Below are positions 41,935 through 55,176 of a DNA stretch of 64,000 nucleotides, one piece after another. Position numbers and translations under genes: made by a program. The notes below the pieces were generated by a model that saw only the letters and a program-made list of their open reading frames with translations, ran no database searches and was not told the DNA's origin. Location: positions 64,862-128,861 of the forward strand of contig JAMYWO010000002.1 of assembly GCA_024220525.1 (NCBI GenBank), written 5' to 3'. Source of the DNA: Cochliopodium minus. Its lineage: Eukaryota > Discosea > Himatismenida > Cochliopodiidae. Position 1 is the stretch's first letter. Every line of letters starts with the position of its first letter.

Positions 41935-43783
41935 ATGGAAAGCAAAGATAATAAAAAATTATTTTTCCCATCTCATATTTTTGAACTACTTGTGGAAGTT
42001 AAGAATTCTCCGTATAAAGTATCCTCAATATTCAAATTGAAAAAAGACATTTGATCTGGATATCCTCCAAAAATCAATAGAATTGATAATAGAAAGGTAA
42101 TCAAGAAAACAATAAAAAATATTATTAAAATCCATTCAACCAACATACAGACAAAAATGTTTGAGAGAAATGATGATAAAGATTGGAGAAGAATACAAGA
42201 TAATCATAGGAGAAAACCAAACGATGAAAAAACAAATGATAAAAAGAATCGACATGGTATTCGACAGTAAAGAAGATACCGAACAAAAAATAAAAAACCG
42301 ATTGATAGTCTTTTCAAACGAAATAATGAGAGATATGCAAGAATTTGAAGGAAAAGTTTTGTCTAAACATTTTCTCTTTAGGATGTTTATTTCAAATGAG
42401 GAAGGTGAGAAATTTTTGTTGGGAAAATACATGGTGTGGGTGGTTCATCATTTCGTGACAGATGGTTACTCTAACAATCTCTTTTACAGGATTCTTTCTC
42501 AATATTACCAACTCCTCTCTTCAAACCAAGTAATAGACAGCAGGTAAAAATAATATTTTTCTAGAAAGAATTTTTTATTAAAAAAAAAATTTATAAAGAG
42601 AAGAGAAAAGTATTTGTACCATAGAAGAATATGCAGAATATGGCAGAAGTATTTTCAAAAAATATATCTCATTGAAAAATAACACTAAAAAGTAAAAAAA
42701 AATCATTTAACAAAATTATCCAATTTAAAATTTAATTCTTCTAGATCAGATCTAATCAAAGAATATGATTTATGCAAAGAGTATGAGGCTAAGATAAAGG
42801 GGAATGTCATATTTTGGGAACAAGTAAAAGAAAAAGAAATTTGACCTTTTTTTTAAAACCCTTTGGAGGCACTTCACTACCTTTTGGAAAAGCTAAAGTT
42901 AGATTAGATAGAAATTCTTATGTTTGAATCAATTTTTTAAACTTTAATTTAAACAATAGCTGTTTGAAGTGAATGTATCCCCATTGATGATGGAAAAACT
43001 GAGAGTTTTATGTGAACAAAAATTTAAAATTGTAAAACTTTTTTGATTTCTCATAAAATCAATTTAAAATTTCCAAACTACAGAAACTCTATCACCTTTT
43101 GATTTATACTCTTATAAGTATTTGTGAACCTCCAAAAACCCAAAAACAAGGATTCATTTCTATTGTAGTCAACAATAGAAAGAACATCTCCTTTATCTTC
43201 TGAAAACAACAACAGTATAGAAGTCAAGATTTTAGATACATCCAACATGATCGGTTTTTTAGCTTCTCAAAACTTTGTTTTGTTTAATTTCGACAGAGAA
43301 AAAAGTATGGAAGAAAATTTGAAATCAACGAAAAGAGATTTTTCAGAGATTAAACACTATATCTCCCCTCCTTTTCTTTGCTACAACCCATCATATTTTA
43401 AAAAAATTCTTCCTTACTCAGAAAAGTGGAACTTTATTGAATTTAATTTTCTTGTTTTCAACAAAACTCCCTCAACCCTTTTCGAAAAAAGCTCCATTCA
43501 TCCACTGGTAAATTACAAATTAATTACAATAAAAATTAATTAATTAACTAATATAAAAATGTTATTGATAGAGGCTGGATACTTTGAAAATTCTTACAAA
43601 AACCCTTTAAACGTAATGATGTTGCTCGTTGTAGGAACATTAGATGGGGACAATGTTAATGAATCTGGTTGGAACTTCTCGTTCGCTTACAATGACGCTT
43701 ATTTCTCGGAAAACTCAATGAAAGAAATATCTAACAAGCTTATTTCAAAGCTGAGATCAATTTCTCAAATGAGCAATCTTTAA
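41935..43783 (+). pseudogene. Stand-alone condensation-domain (NRPS C-domain-like) acyltransferase with two frameshifts
   Basis: Reads as one condensation domain: SPYKVSSIFKL...LDILQKSIELIIERQKCLR (family start), VVHHFVTDGYSNNLFYRILS with the catalytic HHxxxDG, FISIVVNNRKN, NMIGFLASQNFVLFNF and the SGWNFSFAYND end. Such domains form amide or ester bonds in non-ribosomal peptide, polyketide or lipid assembly. No adenylation or carrier domain is near. The frame breaks twice: at about 42030 (KLKK to TFDL) and at about 43190 (NNRK to ERTS). Each break is one extra A in an A-run. Introns tested do not cure either. So it is a decaying gene, or it has two sequencing errors; the remaining splice phases are sound. 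Confidence 0.7.
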
Positions 43784-43853
43784 AATATTAAATCTTTTTT
43801 AAAAATATAATTTCCAAGATTAAGTCTAAAATAAAATTTCTTTTGTTTTAATT

Positions 43854-45913
43854 TTAAAAATGAACAGCATATGTGCTATTCTGAACAACTCTAGGAAATG
43901 TCTTAACAGTGGATCCACCAAATAGCAAAGAAACCCCTTCACCAGTAGCTATTTTAGCACCAACCAAAGGACTAGGATTGCCAGTTTGAGAAACAACGTT
44001 CCTGAAATAAAACAGAAGAAATGATATATAAAATAATCTTAAAAAAGATTCTTTACCAAGTGTTACTTTTGACATTATAAACCCACAAATCACTAAAAAG
44101 CTTTTCATTTCCTTCACCTCCCCAAATGTAAAGGTTGTCTAAATTATTAAAAAGATTTTTTTATTTTTTTTTTTTATTAATCTTTTCAAATTTTCAATAA
44201 AAAATATTAAAATTGCATTTCCCATTCAAAATAAATTAATAAAAAATAATAAAAAACTCAAGGATTATTTAACTTGTTCCTAAATTTAATTACCTTGATA
44301 AACAAAAGAAGCATGACCACTTCTAGGAGCAGGTTTGTTGGTAGTAGGCCTGACCAAAGACCATCTATGATTTACAGTGTTGAGTTTCCAAAGCTCATTA
44401 GTGGAATTACCAGTTGGCAAATAACCTCCGAACAAGAACATCTCCTCTCCTATCAGCTCTGCTGATGTCCACATACGTGGTGAAGGGTGAGGAACTACAT
44501 TGGTTTTTCTCCTTTTAAAAAAAAAAATGAAAAAAATGAATATTATTTTATAAAATTAATTTTAATAAAAAAAAATAACAATTCAAAAATAACTACTAAT
44601 TACTTTTAGTTGTTTACTTTTTTAAAAAAATTATTTACCATTCGTTAGATTTGAAGTAGAAGATGTATGTGTCAGCGGTTGTGTCAGTGCTAGTTTTCCC
44701 CCCAAATATGATCATGGATTCTTCTGAACACACGGCACTGTGTGCGTATCTAGCAGTAGGTCTGCCTGTGTCACCTTTAAAATAAAAAATAAAAAATAAA
44801 AAAAATAAAAAAAAATGAAAAAAAATGAAAAATAAAAAATAAAAAATAAAAAATAATAAAAAAAAAACTAAAAAGTTAACAAAAAAGGAAAATAATACCC
44901 GAAATGTCTACCCAATAAGCTCCATTTGGAGAAAAGGAAGAAAATTGGTTGGTCAAGTTTGCGAATCCCGAATCGAGGGATCCTCCAAAGAGAAACAAAC
45001 TATCATTTTTGTTTCCGAATTGTTTGAGACATGAGGACTGATCTACGACACCCAGAGGTCTTGTAAAAAAAAAAAAGCATATTATATTACTTTTGTAAAA
45101 AGTTTTGTATTGACATGAAATTTATTTTATTGATAAAATATTGAAATTAACAGCCCTCGCTATGAAAGATTTTGATAATTCATTCTATTTATGATTTTGA
45201 GAATTCGATATCTTTTATATCATCCATTATTGTATGGATTTATTTGGGTTTATAAACAATTTTTATTTTCTTTAACAATTATTTCTATATTTCGGGTAAG
45301 TATTATAATTATTCAAGTTTTTCATCCAATTATAACAAATAGATGTCATATCTTTGGAAGATTTCATTTATCTTTAATGGATCCATTATAATTTAAGAAG
45401 ATATCTTGATTATAAGAACACTTTCCAAGCAATATAAAAAATTTTACGCATTTCCCTTGGTTTCTGCCAATTTCCAATCTTTGTTGTTCTTGTTATATAT
45501 CCACAAATCATTTCTCACGATGGAATCTTTATCAATGCAATAAAATAGGTTTTATGATGTTTAAAAAAGATCTATAATAAATGTTTTTACTATCAACCCC
45601 ACCAAACATAGCCCATTGCTATCAAACAAAAAATTTATTTTAAAGGGAAATTTCTTTGAAATTTTTTACCCCATCATTAATATAGTTCAATGTAAAATCC
45701 ATTCTATCCAAAATTTTATTACATTTTATGCAAAAATCTAATCATTTTGCTTTTACCTATTTGGAGGAATCTATGAAAAATAAGATTCATCTGTTTTGGG
45801 AAATATTTGAATATTTTGATACTTACTGTTTTGGTGTTTTCTTTTTCCCATTGTGCTGCTTGTAAGGTATATTGAAAGAATATTATAAAAAATAAAATAA
45901 CTGAAATTCTCAT
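43854..45913 (-). CDS. Secreted kelch-repeat protein
   Basis: About nine exons on the minus strand. The first (45913 to about 45828) is a signal peptide, MRISVILFFIIFFQYTLQA. Then come kelch beta-propeller blades: WAMFGGVDS, NDLWIYNKNNKDWKLAETKG, DSLFLFGGSLDSG, TARYAHSAVCSEESMIIFGG, TYIFYFKSNEW, MFLFGGYLPTGNSTNELWKL, RSGHASFVYQG...NLYIWGGEGNEKLFSDLWVY, and a last SLLFGG. The repeated GG and W...Y spacing supports six or so blades. Very small exons (about 14-36 nt) occur near 45700-45780. No catalytic residue is expected; kelch propellers bind proteins or sugars. Secretion is inferred from the N terminus. Confidence 0.78.
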
Positions 45914-46443
45914 TTTCTTTATATTTTTTTGTCAAATTTGTAAAATATACCATTTTCAAATTTTTATTAAGGATAAAAACTCCAATCCTCGTTAAGTGTA
46001 CTTTTTGCATCAGTGGTTTCCTATTACTCTATGCGAAACAAATATGAAATTAGTAAATTTGAAATATTATAAGAAAAAAATATCATCTTTCAAAATTATA
46101 AAATAAAAAATGAAATTGTCCAAGCATTCATCATATTTTTTTGGGATCTTAGAGAAATCTTATACTCTGATCAGAAATGGCCAGAGAAAAGGAATACTCT
46201 TTGATTTTTTTTTTGACGATGAATGCATGGCCATTTTTTAAAAATATTTTATAATTTTGGGTTTAATTAGCAATGGTCCATTCAGATATTCTTCAAATAT
46301 TCTCCTCTATAATGCAATGAATATGAAAATTAATACTCTAATTGTTATTATTTCACAAAATTGAAGCAAATTAAGAATGATAATTTGGAAAAGAACAAAC
46401 CAAGCTTTTCTCTAAAAAAAAAAAAAAAAAAATCGAAAAAGAT
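45914..46443. other. Intergenic region between two divergent genes
   Basis: About 530 bp containing the promoters of the kelch gene and the F-box gene. AT-rich, with one long A run at 46414-46432. I see no ORF of weight and no structural RNA. Confidence 0.5.
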
Positions 46444-48393
46444 ATGGAAAAGATCAAATGTGATACTTGTGAGAGGGAGATACCCAAACAAGGGATGGAA
46501 AAACACAAGCTGAGATGCAAGAAACAGGAGAACACAACCAAACAAACAGAGATTGTCAACAATGTAAAAGAGTATTTGAAGAAGAGGGAAGAGATGAGGG
46601 AGCAGGAGAGATTGAAGAGAATAAAAATGAGATCTGAAAAGAGGAAAGATAATATTCCCGTCAAATATCTTTCAGAATTGGATGATCTTCCCCACTATTT
46701 GAAGAACGATAAATATCCATCATCTGATAACACAGATTTGAAGATGTATTGTTATTTCTTTCTAACCTCCAAATCTTCTTCTGGATACATCCATTATCCC
46801 TATACATCCAATTACAATAAATTCGAAAATCAGCTGTATAAATTAAAGGTGAGGACCTTTCATCTCACTGGCCCCATTGCGCTGAGATGTTTCCATGATG
46901 AGAATAGGATGAAATATGCACTAGGAAATAAAGAGGATACCTTCAAAGTGCAGAAGAATATCGCGGAATATATCTTTGATAATACATTCAGCATCAATAT
47001 CAAATTAGAGGGTAAAAGAAATTGAATTTTTTTTTTGAGAATTATAAATCATCATATAATTAATTCAAAATTATATTTATAAATTAATCAACATTTGGAT
47101 ATAATGAACTTACCAATTCATTCTCATTAGATAATGAAAAAGATCTGATTTTGTACACAAGATACAATGAAGATGAGACAGCAGTAGATATCAACTTGTG
47201 GTGTGAAGACGAAAAGATCTTGGACATGATGGAGGAAAAAATGAAGAGAATAGACAAGAAGATAGAACCAGCAAAGAACGAAGACTATTGGAAAAAGCTC
47301 CCAATCACCATTAGCTCTCAAATTTTCAAAAACTATTTTACTGTGGATCAGATGTTGGGGTTGATTGGTGTTTGCAAACTTTGGAAGAGAATTATTTTCC
47401 ACAAGTATACTTTTGCTGATATTGATCTTACTACATATTTCTCAAGACAACAATTTTTGAAGATTGGACACTTAGCTGGAGAAGATTTGGTTCAAAAAAA
47501 AAAAAAAAATTTTTTTTATTACTGACAAAAATTTGAAACAATTTTTTTTGTAGAGAGTTATGAACATCAATAATGGAGAAGGTTTGACTGATGACACTTT
47601 GAAACCATATATAAATTGTAAAAATATCACTGTGCTGAAGATGAATTTTTGCACTCAAATACAAAAGTCGTTACCCATTCTCTTTGCTTTCAAAAATTTA
47701 AGGGAATTGTCTTGTATAGGCATCAAGTTGCCACAACCAATCATTAATGGCTTGTTTTCCAACCAAATTTTGCACACATTAAGTTTTGGTTCTAACCAAA
47801 GTATTCTTCCATTCCTCCAAAAAATGAAATCTGATCAAAAAAACATCAAAAACCTCGATATTTTTAACTGGAACTTAGATTGCCCCCCTAATTGTGACAC
47901 CTTAAAACTCCTCTCTGAACGCTTTCCTTGTTTGGATGTCCTTCACGTTAATTGCTTCAATTCCAAGAATTTGGACAGTTTAAAATTGTTCACCACTGTC
48001 AAGGAGGTTCATATTGGTGTACTCAAAAAAGAATGGCATAATAAACAAATGTTTATAAAAGAACACTTACCTCCCAACATCGAAAAGCTGGTCATTTATG
48101 AAACCATTTCTATGGGACCTGCTCATGTAATCCTCCCACAAAAAATTGAAACCAGTTTTACCTATGATGATCTCAAAAAAATTGATTGTAGAGTTTCCTT
48201 GATCACTCATAAGTTTTTTAATAATTCCGTCAGCCATCTTTGCTTCACTGATCTCACTGTTTCCTTTTTGGAAACTTACAGAGCTCTTTCCAAATTTTCT
48301 TTCCACGCTCACTTTGAGAAAAACAATCTGAAACTCAATTTCTCTAAATTCAACAGCCATTTTTTGAAAAACAGCATTGTTAACAAAAATTAA
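46444..48393 (+). CDS. C2H2-type zinc finger / F-box / LRR-like protein
   Basis: Three exons: 46444-47012, about 47135-47487 and about 47554-48393 (roughly 590 residues). N terminus: a zinc finger CDTCEREIPKQGMEKHKLRC, followed by a charged helix (KKREEMREQERLKRIKM). Middle: conserved-looking but unrecognised sequence. From about residue 275: WKKLPITISSQIFKNY...MLGLIGVCKLWKRII, a clear F-box, then leucine-rich segments of irregular spacing (NITVLKMNFC, LRELSCIGIKLP, IKNLDIFNWNLD). F-box plus LRR is the architecture of SCF substrate receptors. The zinc finger in front is an unusual addition. Confidence 0.72.
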
Positions 48394-48796
48394 AAGAAAT
48401 ATTTATTCAAAGAAATTCTTTTTAAAAAAAAAAGAAATTATTTATTTCAAATAAAATGTGATAGGAGAATATCATTCTTCGAAATGAACTATTTTTTAAT
48501 TTTTCAACAATCCAAAAATAAATTTTAATAAAAAATTAATAGTTGTTTAATCTTTTCCTATAAACTCCCGAAAACATAAAAAATTTTGTTCAAATTGATT
48601 TATAGACCAAATAAACATCAAAATGATTATTTGAATTTGAGTGGAGTTTAATTGGAAGGAATTTTTGAAATAAATTTTCACTGTAAGAAAAAAGTGAAAA
48701 AAAAAAATAAAGAAAAATTATATTTAAAAAAAATAAAAAAAACATTGGGATATATTTTGGAGCATTATAAAATTCTTCTTTTTTCAATTATACATA
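48394..48796. other. Intergenic, with candidate promoter
   Basis: Mostly AT-rich. It ends with GCATTATAAA then TCAATTATAC directly before the MATE start codon, the same pair seen at 3.6 and 53.4 kb. Confidence 0.4.
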
Positions 48797-51114
48797 ATGG
48801 AAAACTTGGGACTTTCGGATGAAATGAGAGAAGAAAATACACAATTGGAAAATAAATGGGATGTATTTAAGAGATCGTTATTTTTTTCAGAATCTAAACA
48901 AATATCATTCATGGCTTCAGGGATCATCTTATCGAATGTGCTGTCATTTCTGATGATGTAGATTTTTTTTTTAAAACAAATTTAAAGTTTTTAAATTAAT
49001 TGATTAAATTGAACCACCTCCGTTATATTTGTCGGACATTTGGGAAAGGCAGAGATGGCTGCATCATCTCTTGCCACCTCATATTCATGGGTAACAATGT
49101 TCTTATCTGTTGGTTTACAATTTGGAATGGATAGTTTAATTCCACAAGCTATAGGTGCAAAGAATAATAAAATGATAGGAATCGTTCTTCAAACAAGTAT
49201 TTTGTGTTCAGTCATCTCTTGCATTCCTGTGGGCATTTTATGGTGGTTTGGAGATCGCATAATTAGACTATGGGTTCCACATAATGATCCATTATTGCCA
49301 TTATTCGCACAATATAATAAATTATTGTTGCCTGGATTAAGTATACAAAATATTTTTCTCATTTACTAACTAAAAATTCATTTTATTCTGAACTAGTTCC
49401 ATTCTCCCTGTTTTCCGTCCTCAAGAATTATTGTGAAAATCAACAATTGGTTAAACCGGGGATTGTGGGTAAAAAAGATAAACTTTTTCACCTTTCAATC
49501 AAATTTATAATAATTCCTTTGATAATTGAGATAATTTAAGATTCATTCATCTGAAAATTCATTTTTGATAATTTAATCTTGAAAAAAACATTATTTAGTC
49601 TCATTTGTGGGTGTAATAGTTAATATATTTTTCAATTGGTTATATATTTATGGAATTGGGTTGGGTTTTTCTGGTGCTCCTCTTGCAACTGCGTAAAAAA
49701 AATATTTCTTTCATTGTCTTTAACTATATTATAGCCATTATTTTCAAAATACGTTAAAAAATAAATTAATTTATCAGCGAAAAATTAAATTATATTTATC
49801 AATTAAATTTTCGCATTCTCATAACGAAATTATTTGCGTTAAAAGATTTTAATCGCAATATGTTATTTAGTTTTATAAAATTTCCTAATGATTTATTTAT
49901 AGATCGAGCAACATAATTTTGTTGGGAACAATATCAATATACATATATTACACAGATCTCTACAAGCCACATTGGAACGGATGGACGATGGAGGCATTCA
50001 ACGGCAAAAACTTGTGGGCCTATCTCAAATTCGCTTTGCCTGCAGCATTAATGGCAACATTCGAAGTAGGTGGATTCGAAGTAATGACTCTTATGACAGG
50101 AAAATTTGGAGGTAGCCTTCTACTAAAATTTTTTTTTTTCAATCTTGTTTATTGTTGATATAGATGTCGTCATTTCCGCTCACACCATTGCTTTTAACAT
50201 ATTAATAATTTTGTACATGTTTCCATGGGGATTTTCTAGAGGAACAAGGTAAATTTTTTCTATGAAATATTACAACAAAAATATATTATTATCTTTTTGG
50301 AAATGTTTACAAACCTTTTTTAGTACGAGAGTCGGTACCTACCTCGGAAATGGAAACCCATCTATTGCTAAGAAAGTTGCATACATCGGTACCTTTCTCA
50401 CCGTCTCCTGCATGTTGATCAACATCACCTTGGTGTCCACCACTAGAAAGTACATTGGTCTTATTTTTACCAAAGAAAATGAAATCATCCACCTTGCTTC
50501 TAAATTATTGTTAATTATGTGTCTAGTCACTGTAACGTTTTTTTCTAAATTTGTTTAAAAAATTTTTTAGTTTACCTTTTTTTTTTTTAGTTCTTCGATG
50601 GGTTCAATGCTACTCTATCTGGTATTTTGAGAGGTGTTGGTCGTCCATACGCAGGCACAATCATTGGATTTTTTGGTTTTTGGATGGTGACTTTTTTTTT
50701 AATATTATATTGAAAAAAAATATTAAAGTCACTCTTAAATTTAGAGTGACTCAATAAATTTTTTAAATCATTTTTTTTAAATTGATTTTTTAACAATTTT
50801 TTTTTTAGATTGGATTTCCATTGGGCTTAGTTTTTGGCTTTGTTTTGAAGAAAGGGGTTTTTGGCTTTTGGTGGGCTCTTTTGTGTGGGTTGGGTTTCAT
50901 TGTTCTAGTTGAGTTTATTTATCTTTTTTCTTTTAATTGGGAGGCCCTTTCTAAGGAGGCTCAGGAGCGTACCCGTGATGATTCTGAGGGGAGCAGCGAA
51001 AAGGATTTCGATCCTTTTGCTCAACCTCTTGATGTAAATGATGATGTAGAAATGAATATTCCTCATACCAACCAACTTGTTGTCAACTATGAAAATCACG
51101 AGAAATATAATTAA
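48797..51114 (+). CDS. MATE-family multidrug/toxin extrusion transporter
   Basis: MATE carriers expel organic cations in exchange for H+ or Na+. About eight exons, near 500 residues, 12 helices. Family features: FVGHLGKAEMAASSLATSYS (motif VGHLG..ELA..sla), GLQFGMDSLIPQAIGAKN (G...ALDTLCSQAFGA), SVLKNYCENQQLVKP, NWLYIYGIGLGFSGAPLA, a second-half copy (FALPAALMATFEVGGFEVM; STRVGTYLGNGNPSIAKKV) and LSGILRGVGRPYAGTIIGF. The N terminus is short and the C-terminal tail is acidic. Intron positions lie in loops between helices. Confidence 0.92.
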
Positions 51115-51351
51115 AGTTTTATATAATTCTCAGTTAAATATTCAACATGAATTTCCAAAGCAACACTTTGTTGACTTTTCGAACAATATACAACTAAGAA
51201 TTTGCATCTCAACAAGATGTGGAAAAATATTTTTAAAAAAAAAATTTATTGAATCTCCGATTCATCTCTTTAGATGAAGCAAAGTTGAAATGTTAAAAAA
51301 GAATATTGAAAGAAATGAAAAGGAAAATTTATTCAAATAAAAAAAAAAAAA

Positions 51352-53328
51352 ATGGACCATTTGCAAATTCAGATGGAATTTCAGAAGTTTATGGTATTCA
51401 AAATTCTATATAATTGATTTATAAAGTATCCCTCAATTTTTAGGAGGAAAGTTTGAAGAAAGATATAGAAAAATCGATTGAACAAATAAAAAAGGGAAAG
51501 ATAGTGTTATCTGATTTACCAAAAGATATCAAACAAAAAGATCAATTGAAAGAATTTTTCGAGAGATTGAAAGAGATGGATTCTGTGAAGGAAATGGTCT
51601 TTAATATGCCAAAGAATCTTTCCTTCCCTTATCTATTGGATTATCTCCAAAAGACAAAAATGCTCAAATCACTTTCATTATTAATTGATGTAAAATTTAG
51701 CAAAGGTTTTGAATTTTTTTTTAAAAAATTATTGATCCCATGAATCAACATAGACTCTTGTCTGGATATATGAAAAGATATTAAAAATTCAAATTTATAT
51801 CGAAAATGATTGATTCAGATCACAAATGATTTACATTAAATTCTCACAAAAATTAATTTTCATTTTTTTAACAGGTGATTGGGAGAGATTCATTGAAATA
51901 ATCAAAACAAACACAGTGATTCAAAAATTGGAATTCCATCTCTCTCAGAAATACATTTTTTGTGATGAGATCAAAGATAAGATTGAATACTTGGAGATCT
52001 TAAGAAACATTATGAAAGAGGGGATCAAATATAATACTCACATAACTAAATTGATGTTAACCGACTTTGATATTGATAAAAATCTTTCCGAAGAAATTTC
52101 TGATGTTCTCTCAAATCATCCTTCAATTACATCATTCGGGATTTGTTTCTCCTGTCATGAACAAATGAAGGTTTCAGGAAAATTTTTTAAAATTTTTTAT
52201 ATATCCACAACAATAACCCCTTACCAAAAGGTAGACTTTGGGCCTATCATCAAAGCATTCAAACAATACAAAAACTTGAGCTCAATAACAATTAAAGGGA
52301 GTGTATTTAGCAAAAAGATTAAAAACGATTTAGCCGAAATCTTGGACTCAAACAAAAATATCAAGAAAATCAACATAAAATCTTTAAAACTTGAGAAACC
52401 GTACTTGTCCAATCTATTGACTTCTTTAAGACATTATAATGGAATCACTTCTCTAGATCTCTCTTACAATAAACTCTATCTTTTGGAAAATAATGAAATG
52501 AATTTATTTTTGTCTTCCAATAAGTCGATCCGAAAACTGTAAATTTAATAATTTTTTTCAATAATTTTTTATCATTTTGTCATTTTGAATAGTTTTCTGA
52601 GATGTAGCTATAAAACAAGTACCCAAAAATTAAACTTAATAAAGGAAGGGCTAGAAAATAATGAGTCCCTCAGAAATTTGAGTTTGAAGATAAACAATTT
52701 TGACAAGGTAAGTTTCGGGCAGCTCATCTCTTACTTACTGACCCACAAAAAACTGGAAAAACTTTCTATTGACAACAATTTCAATCCTGAAATAATAATG
52801 AACATATTTGATTCTTTGAAGAATAACCAGTTTCTTACACATTTTAATTTCATTTATAGAGAGATTGTTCCCAAAAAAGACATTGAGAACTGTTTGAATT
52901 TTTTGAAGTCCAATACGACCCTCCAAACACTCAAATTAAATAGAATCCTTCAGTTGATCCCTTATCTTTGTGAGTCTCTCCAAGAAAATCATTCTCTCTC
53001 TCGAGTTCTTGGTAATGACTGTAAGGACACTAACACTGAGATAAAAGAAGCGCAATTTTATTTGGAGATCAACAACAGAATTTCGCTTGGTCCTTGTTGG
53101 AATGTCAACAAACATTTTCTTTTTGAGAATGAGTTCAAGTCAAAAATTTATGTTTTTATGGTTTCTCTCCACGTTTTTCTTGCAAATGGCAATAAACGTT
53201 TGAGGATTCCCAAGCCCTTGCTTCACCGAATTTTTGATCTTTCTTCCATCTATTTTTTGATTGGATTGAAAAAAAAGATGTGGCAGAAAGAAAATCTGGG
53301 GAATAAATTTAAAAGGCAACGGAACTGA
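51352..53328 (+). CDS. Leucine-rich-repeat (RNI-type) protein
   Basis: Five or so exons; ATG 51352 (MDHLQIQMEFQKFM) then EESLKKDIEKSI. Repeats of about 26-30 residues with L..L.L pattern: MLKSLSLLIDVKF, IQKLEFHLSQKY, ITKLMLTDFDI, LSSITIKGSVF, IKKINIKSLKLEKPYL, ITSLDLSYNKLYLL, LRNLSLKINNF and LEKLSIDNNFN. This matches ribonuclease-inhibitor type repeats. No F-box is seen at the N terminus. The C terminus (KPLLHRIFDLSSIYFLIG) is a helical cap also resembling the C terminus of nearby ankyrin proteins. Function unknown; probably a protein-interaction scaffold. Confidence 0.68.
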
Positions 53329-53399
53329 AAGAACTTTTTCAACTTTTTATAAATCTCATAACATCCCCAAAAAATTTTTTTGTAAAATCAATTTGAATG

Positions 53400-53424
53400 C
53401 ATTATAAAGTGATTTCAATTATAC
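53400..53424 (+). promoter_or_regulatory. Candidate core promoter (TATA plus TCAATTATAC)
   Basis: TTATAAAG followed by TGATTTCAATTATAC, near-identical to the minus-strand sequence at 3576-3612, including the following ATGATTTTGAGCATTATACTT. Confidence 0.45.
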
Positions 53425-53480
53425 ACTAATTATGATTTTGAGCATTATACTTTAAATGATCTGATATAAATAGATCTTAT

Positions 53481-55138
53481 ATGCAAAAAAAAATATCACG
53501 TAAAAAAAAAATGATTGACATCGAAAAAGCATTAAAGATCATAAGATCAATGGAAACTTATACTCAAACATATAATAAAATTGAAACTCATACATCTTTT
53601 GGGAATGAAACTTCTTTGAGAATCAAAATTGACACAACTAAGGATTTATCCAACATAAAAGGTAATTCAGTATAAAATAATTAAGGATTATTAAATGCAT
53701 TTGCGAAACAATATACTTGGAAATTTGTTTGTAAGAATGATAGGATCATTATTAATCAACATATAAAATGATGATTTATCACAATAGTTGAGATATACAT
53801 CATATTTTTAAATTCAACTGAAATATTTTATATTCAGATCAACTTTTTAATTATTAGAAAATTCGGGCAAAACACCTCTGCACATTGCATGCATCAAAAA
53901 TAGTGATTTGGAAGTCATAAAGTTTTTGGTGGAAAACAAATGCGAAGTTAACAAAAAAGAAAATTTGAATTTTACTCCTCTACACTATGCTTGTGAAGCA
54001 AAAAACAATACAAAACGTATAAAAAAAATGATTTTTTTTAATTTTTTTTAATAAACTAAAAATTTATTTCAATTGAATTTAAGAAACAAAAACTTTTGAA
54101 ACAATAAAATATCTCATTGAAATGAAATCTAATTTTGATTCTAACAAAGCCGGACTCTGCCCAATAGACTACGCCCTCGAGAATGATTCTTTGAATATGG
54201 AAGTGATAAAATATTTGAATAAATACTCTCCCATTACTAGATTGAGCATCCATAAAGCTTGTGAAAATATAAATCCAAGTATTGAAATGATGGAATATTT
54301 ATTAGAACAAAAATCAGGTTTTTACTTCAATTTTTTATTTTTTATTTTTCATTTATTAATATTTTATTTTTATTTTTTATTTCTTTTTATTTATTCATTT
54401 TATTTTAAAATGTATTGAAGATATTAATTTCGTTGACTTCTCGGGGAACAACCCCTTAAGTTACCTCGCTTTAAACGAAAATGCTACACTCAAAATGTTT
54501 CAATTTTTTGTCGAAAAAAAAACTGATATTAATCCTGTTATATTTTTAAAATTTTTTTTTTTTTTTCAAAATCTTTATTTCTTTGTAACAGAACAGGACG
54601 GTTCTCACAAATTATTTGATACCTAAAAAAATAATAAAAGCAGAAATATTGAAATATTTATTTGACAACAATGCCAAATTGTCTTTATTTACAAAAAATG
54701 ACACAGCGTACGAAATCACAAGCCAAGTTTTCAAAGTTTTCACCGAAAGCCACTTTGTTGTGATTTTGTCTCAGCAACAATACCCAGTGATTAACCAATA
54801 CAACAACTTTGAACAAAATACAAAGGATTTGTTCGAAGAACATAAGAATGGTAAAATTTTAATGTTTTTTTTTTTTTTTGAATTTAAAAAAAATGTATCC
54901 GACAGGAAAGTTGTGGAAACCTGCGAGACACAAATGGTTTCCTTCTCTTTTCCAAGAAAATATTTTTCAGTCTATTTTGGCTATCAAATCTTTCCTCTGT
55001 CTATCTCTCCCCAAGTACATCTTTCCAAAACCCATTCTTCACCTCATTATTCAAATGGCTTCTGTTTCACATCCTCCCAACAGTCCATTTGGTATTGTTT
55101 TCGCACACAATAAAGATTTGAGTTGTAGATTATTTTGA
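53481..55138 (+). CDS. Ankyrin-repeat protein with conserved C-terminal cap
   Basis: Six or so exons. After a short N terminus (MQKKISRKKKMIDIEKAL) come ankyrin repeats: GKTPLHIACIKNSDLEVIKF, LNFTPLHYACEAKNN, CPIDYALENDSLNMEVIKYL, LSIHKACENINPSIEMMEYL and GNNPLSYLALNENATLKMF. The last exon (spliced in phase from KNG) ends with WKPARHKWFPSLFQENIFQS...LPKYIFPKPILHLIIQM, a W..HK.FP..F...I..IL...LPK...P..ILH.I pattern that appears to be a family-wide C-terminal cap. It is unlike enzymes; a binding role is inferred. The true start is uncertain: an upstream ATG at 53431 matches the orphan exon at 3.5 kb but meets a stop after seven codons. Confidence 0.68.
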
Positions 55139-55176
55139 AGATAAAAAAACTTTTTCTTATTAAAAATAAAAAAGTT

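Noticed and set aside
42005-42032. A 28-nt intron (GTATCC...AAAAAAG) that would cure the first frameshift of the condensation-domain gene
   Set aside because: It would delete VSSIFKLKK, which aligns with the conserved start of the domain; a single-base shift in the A-run explains the data better.
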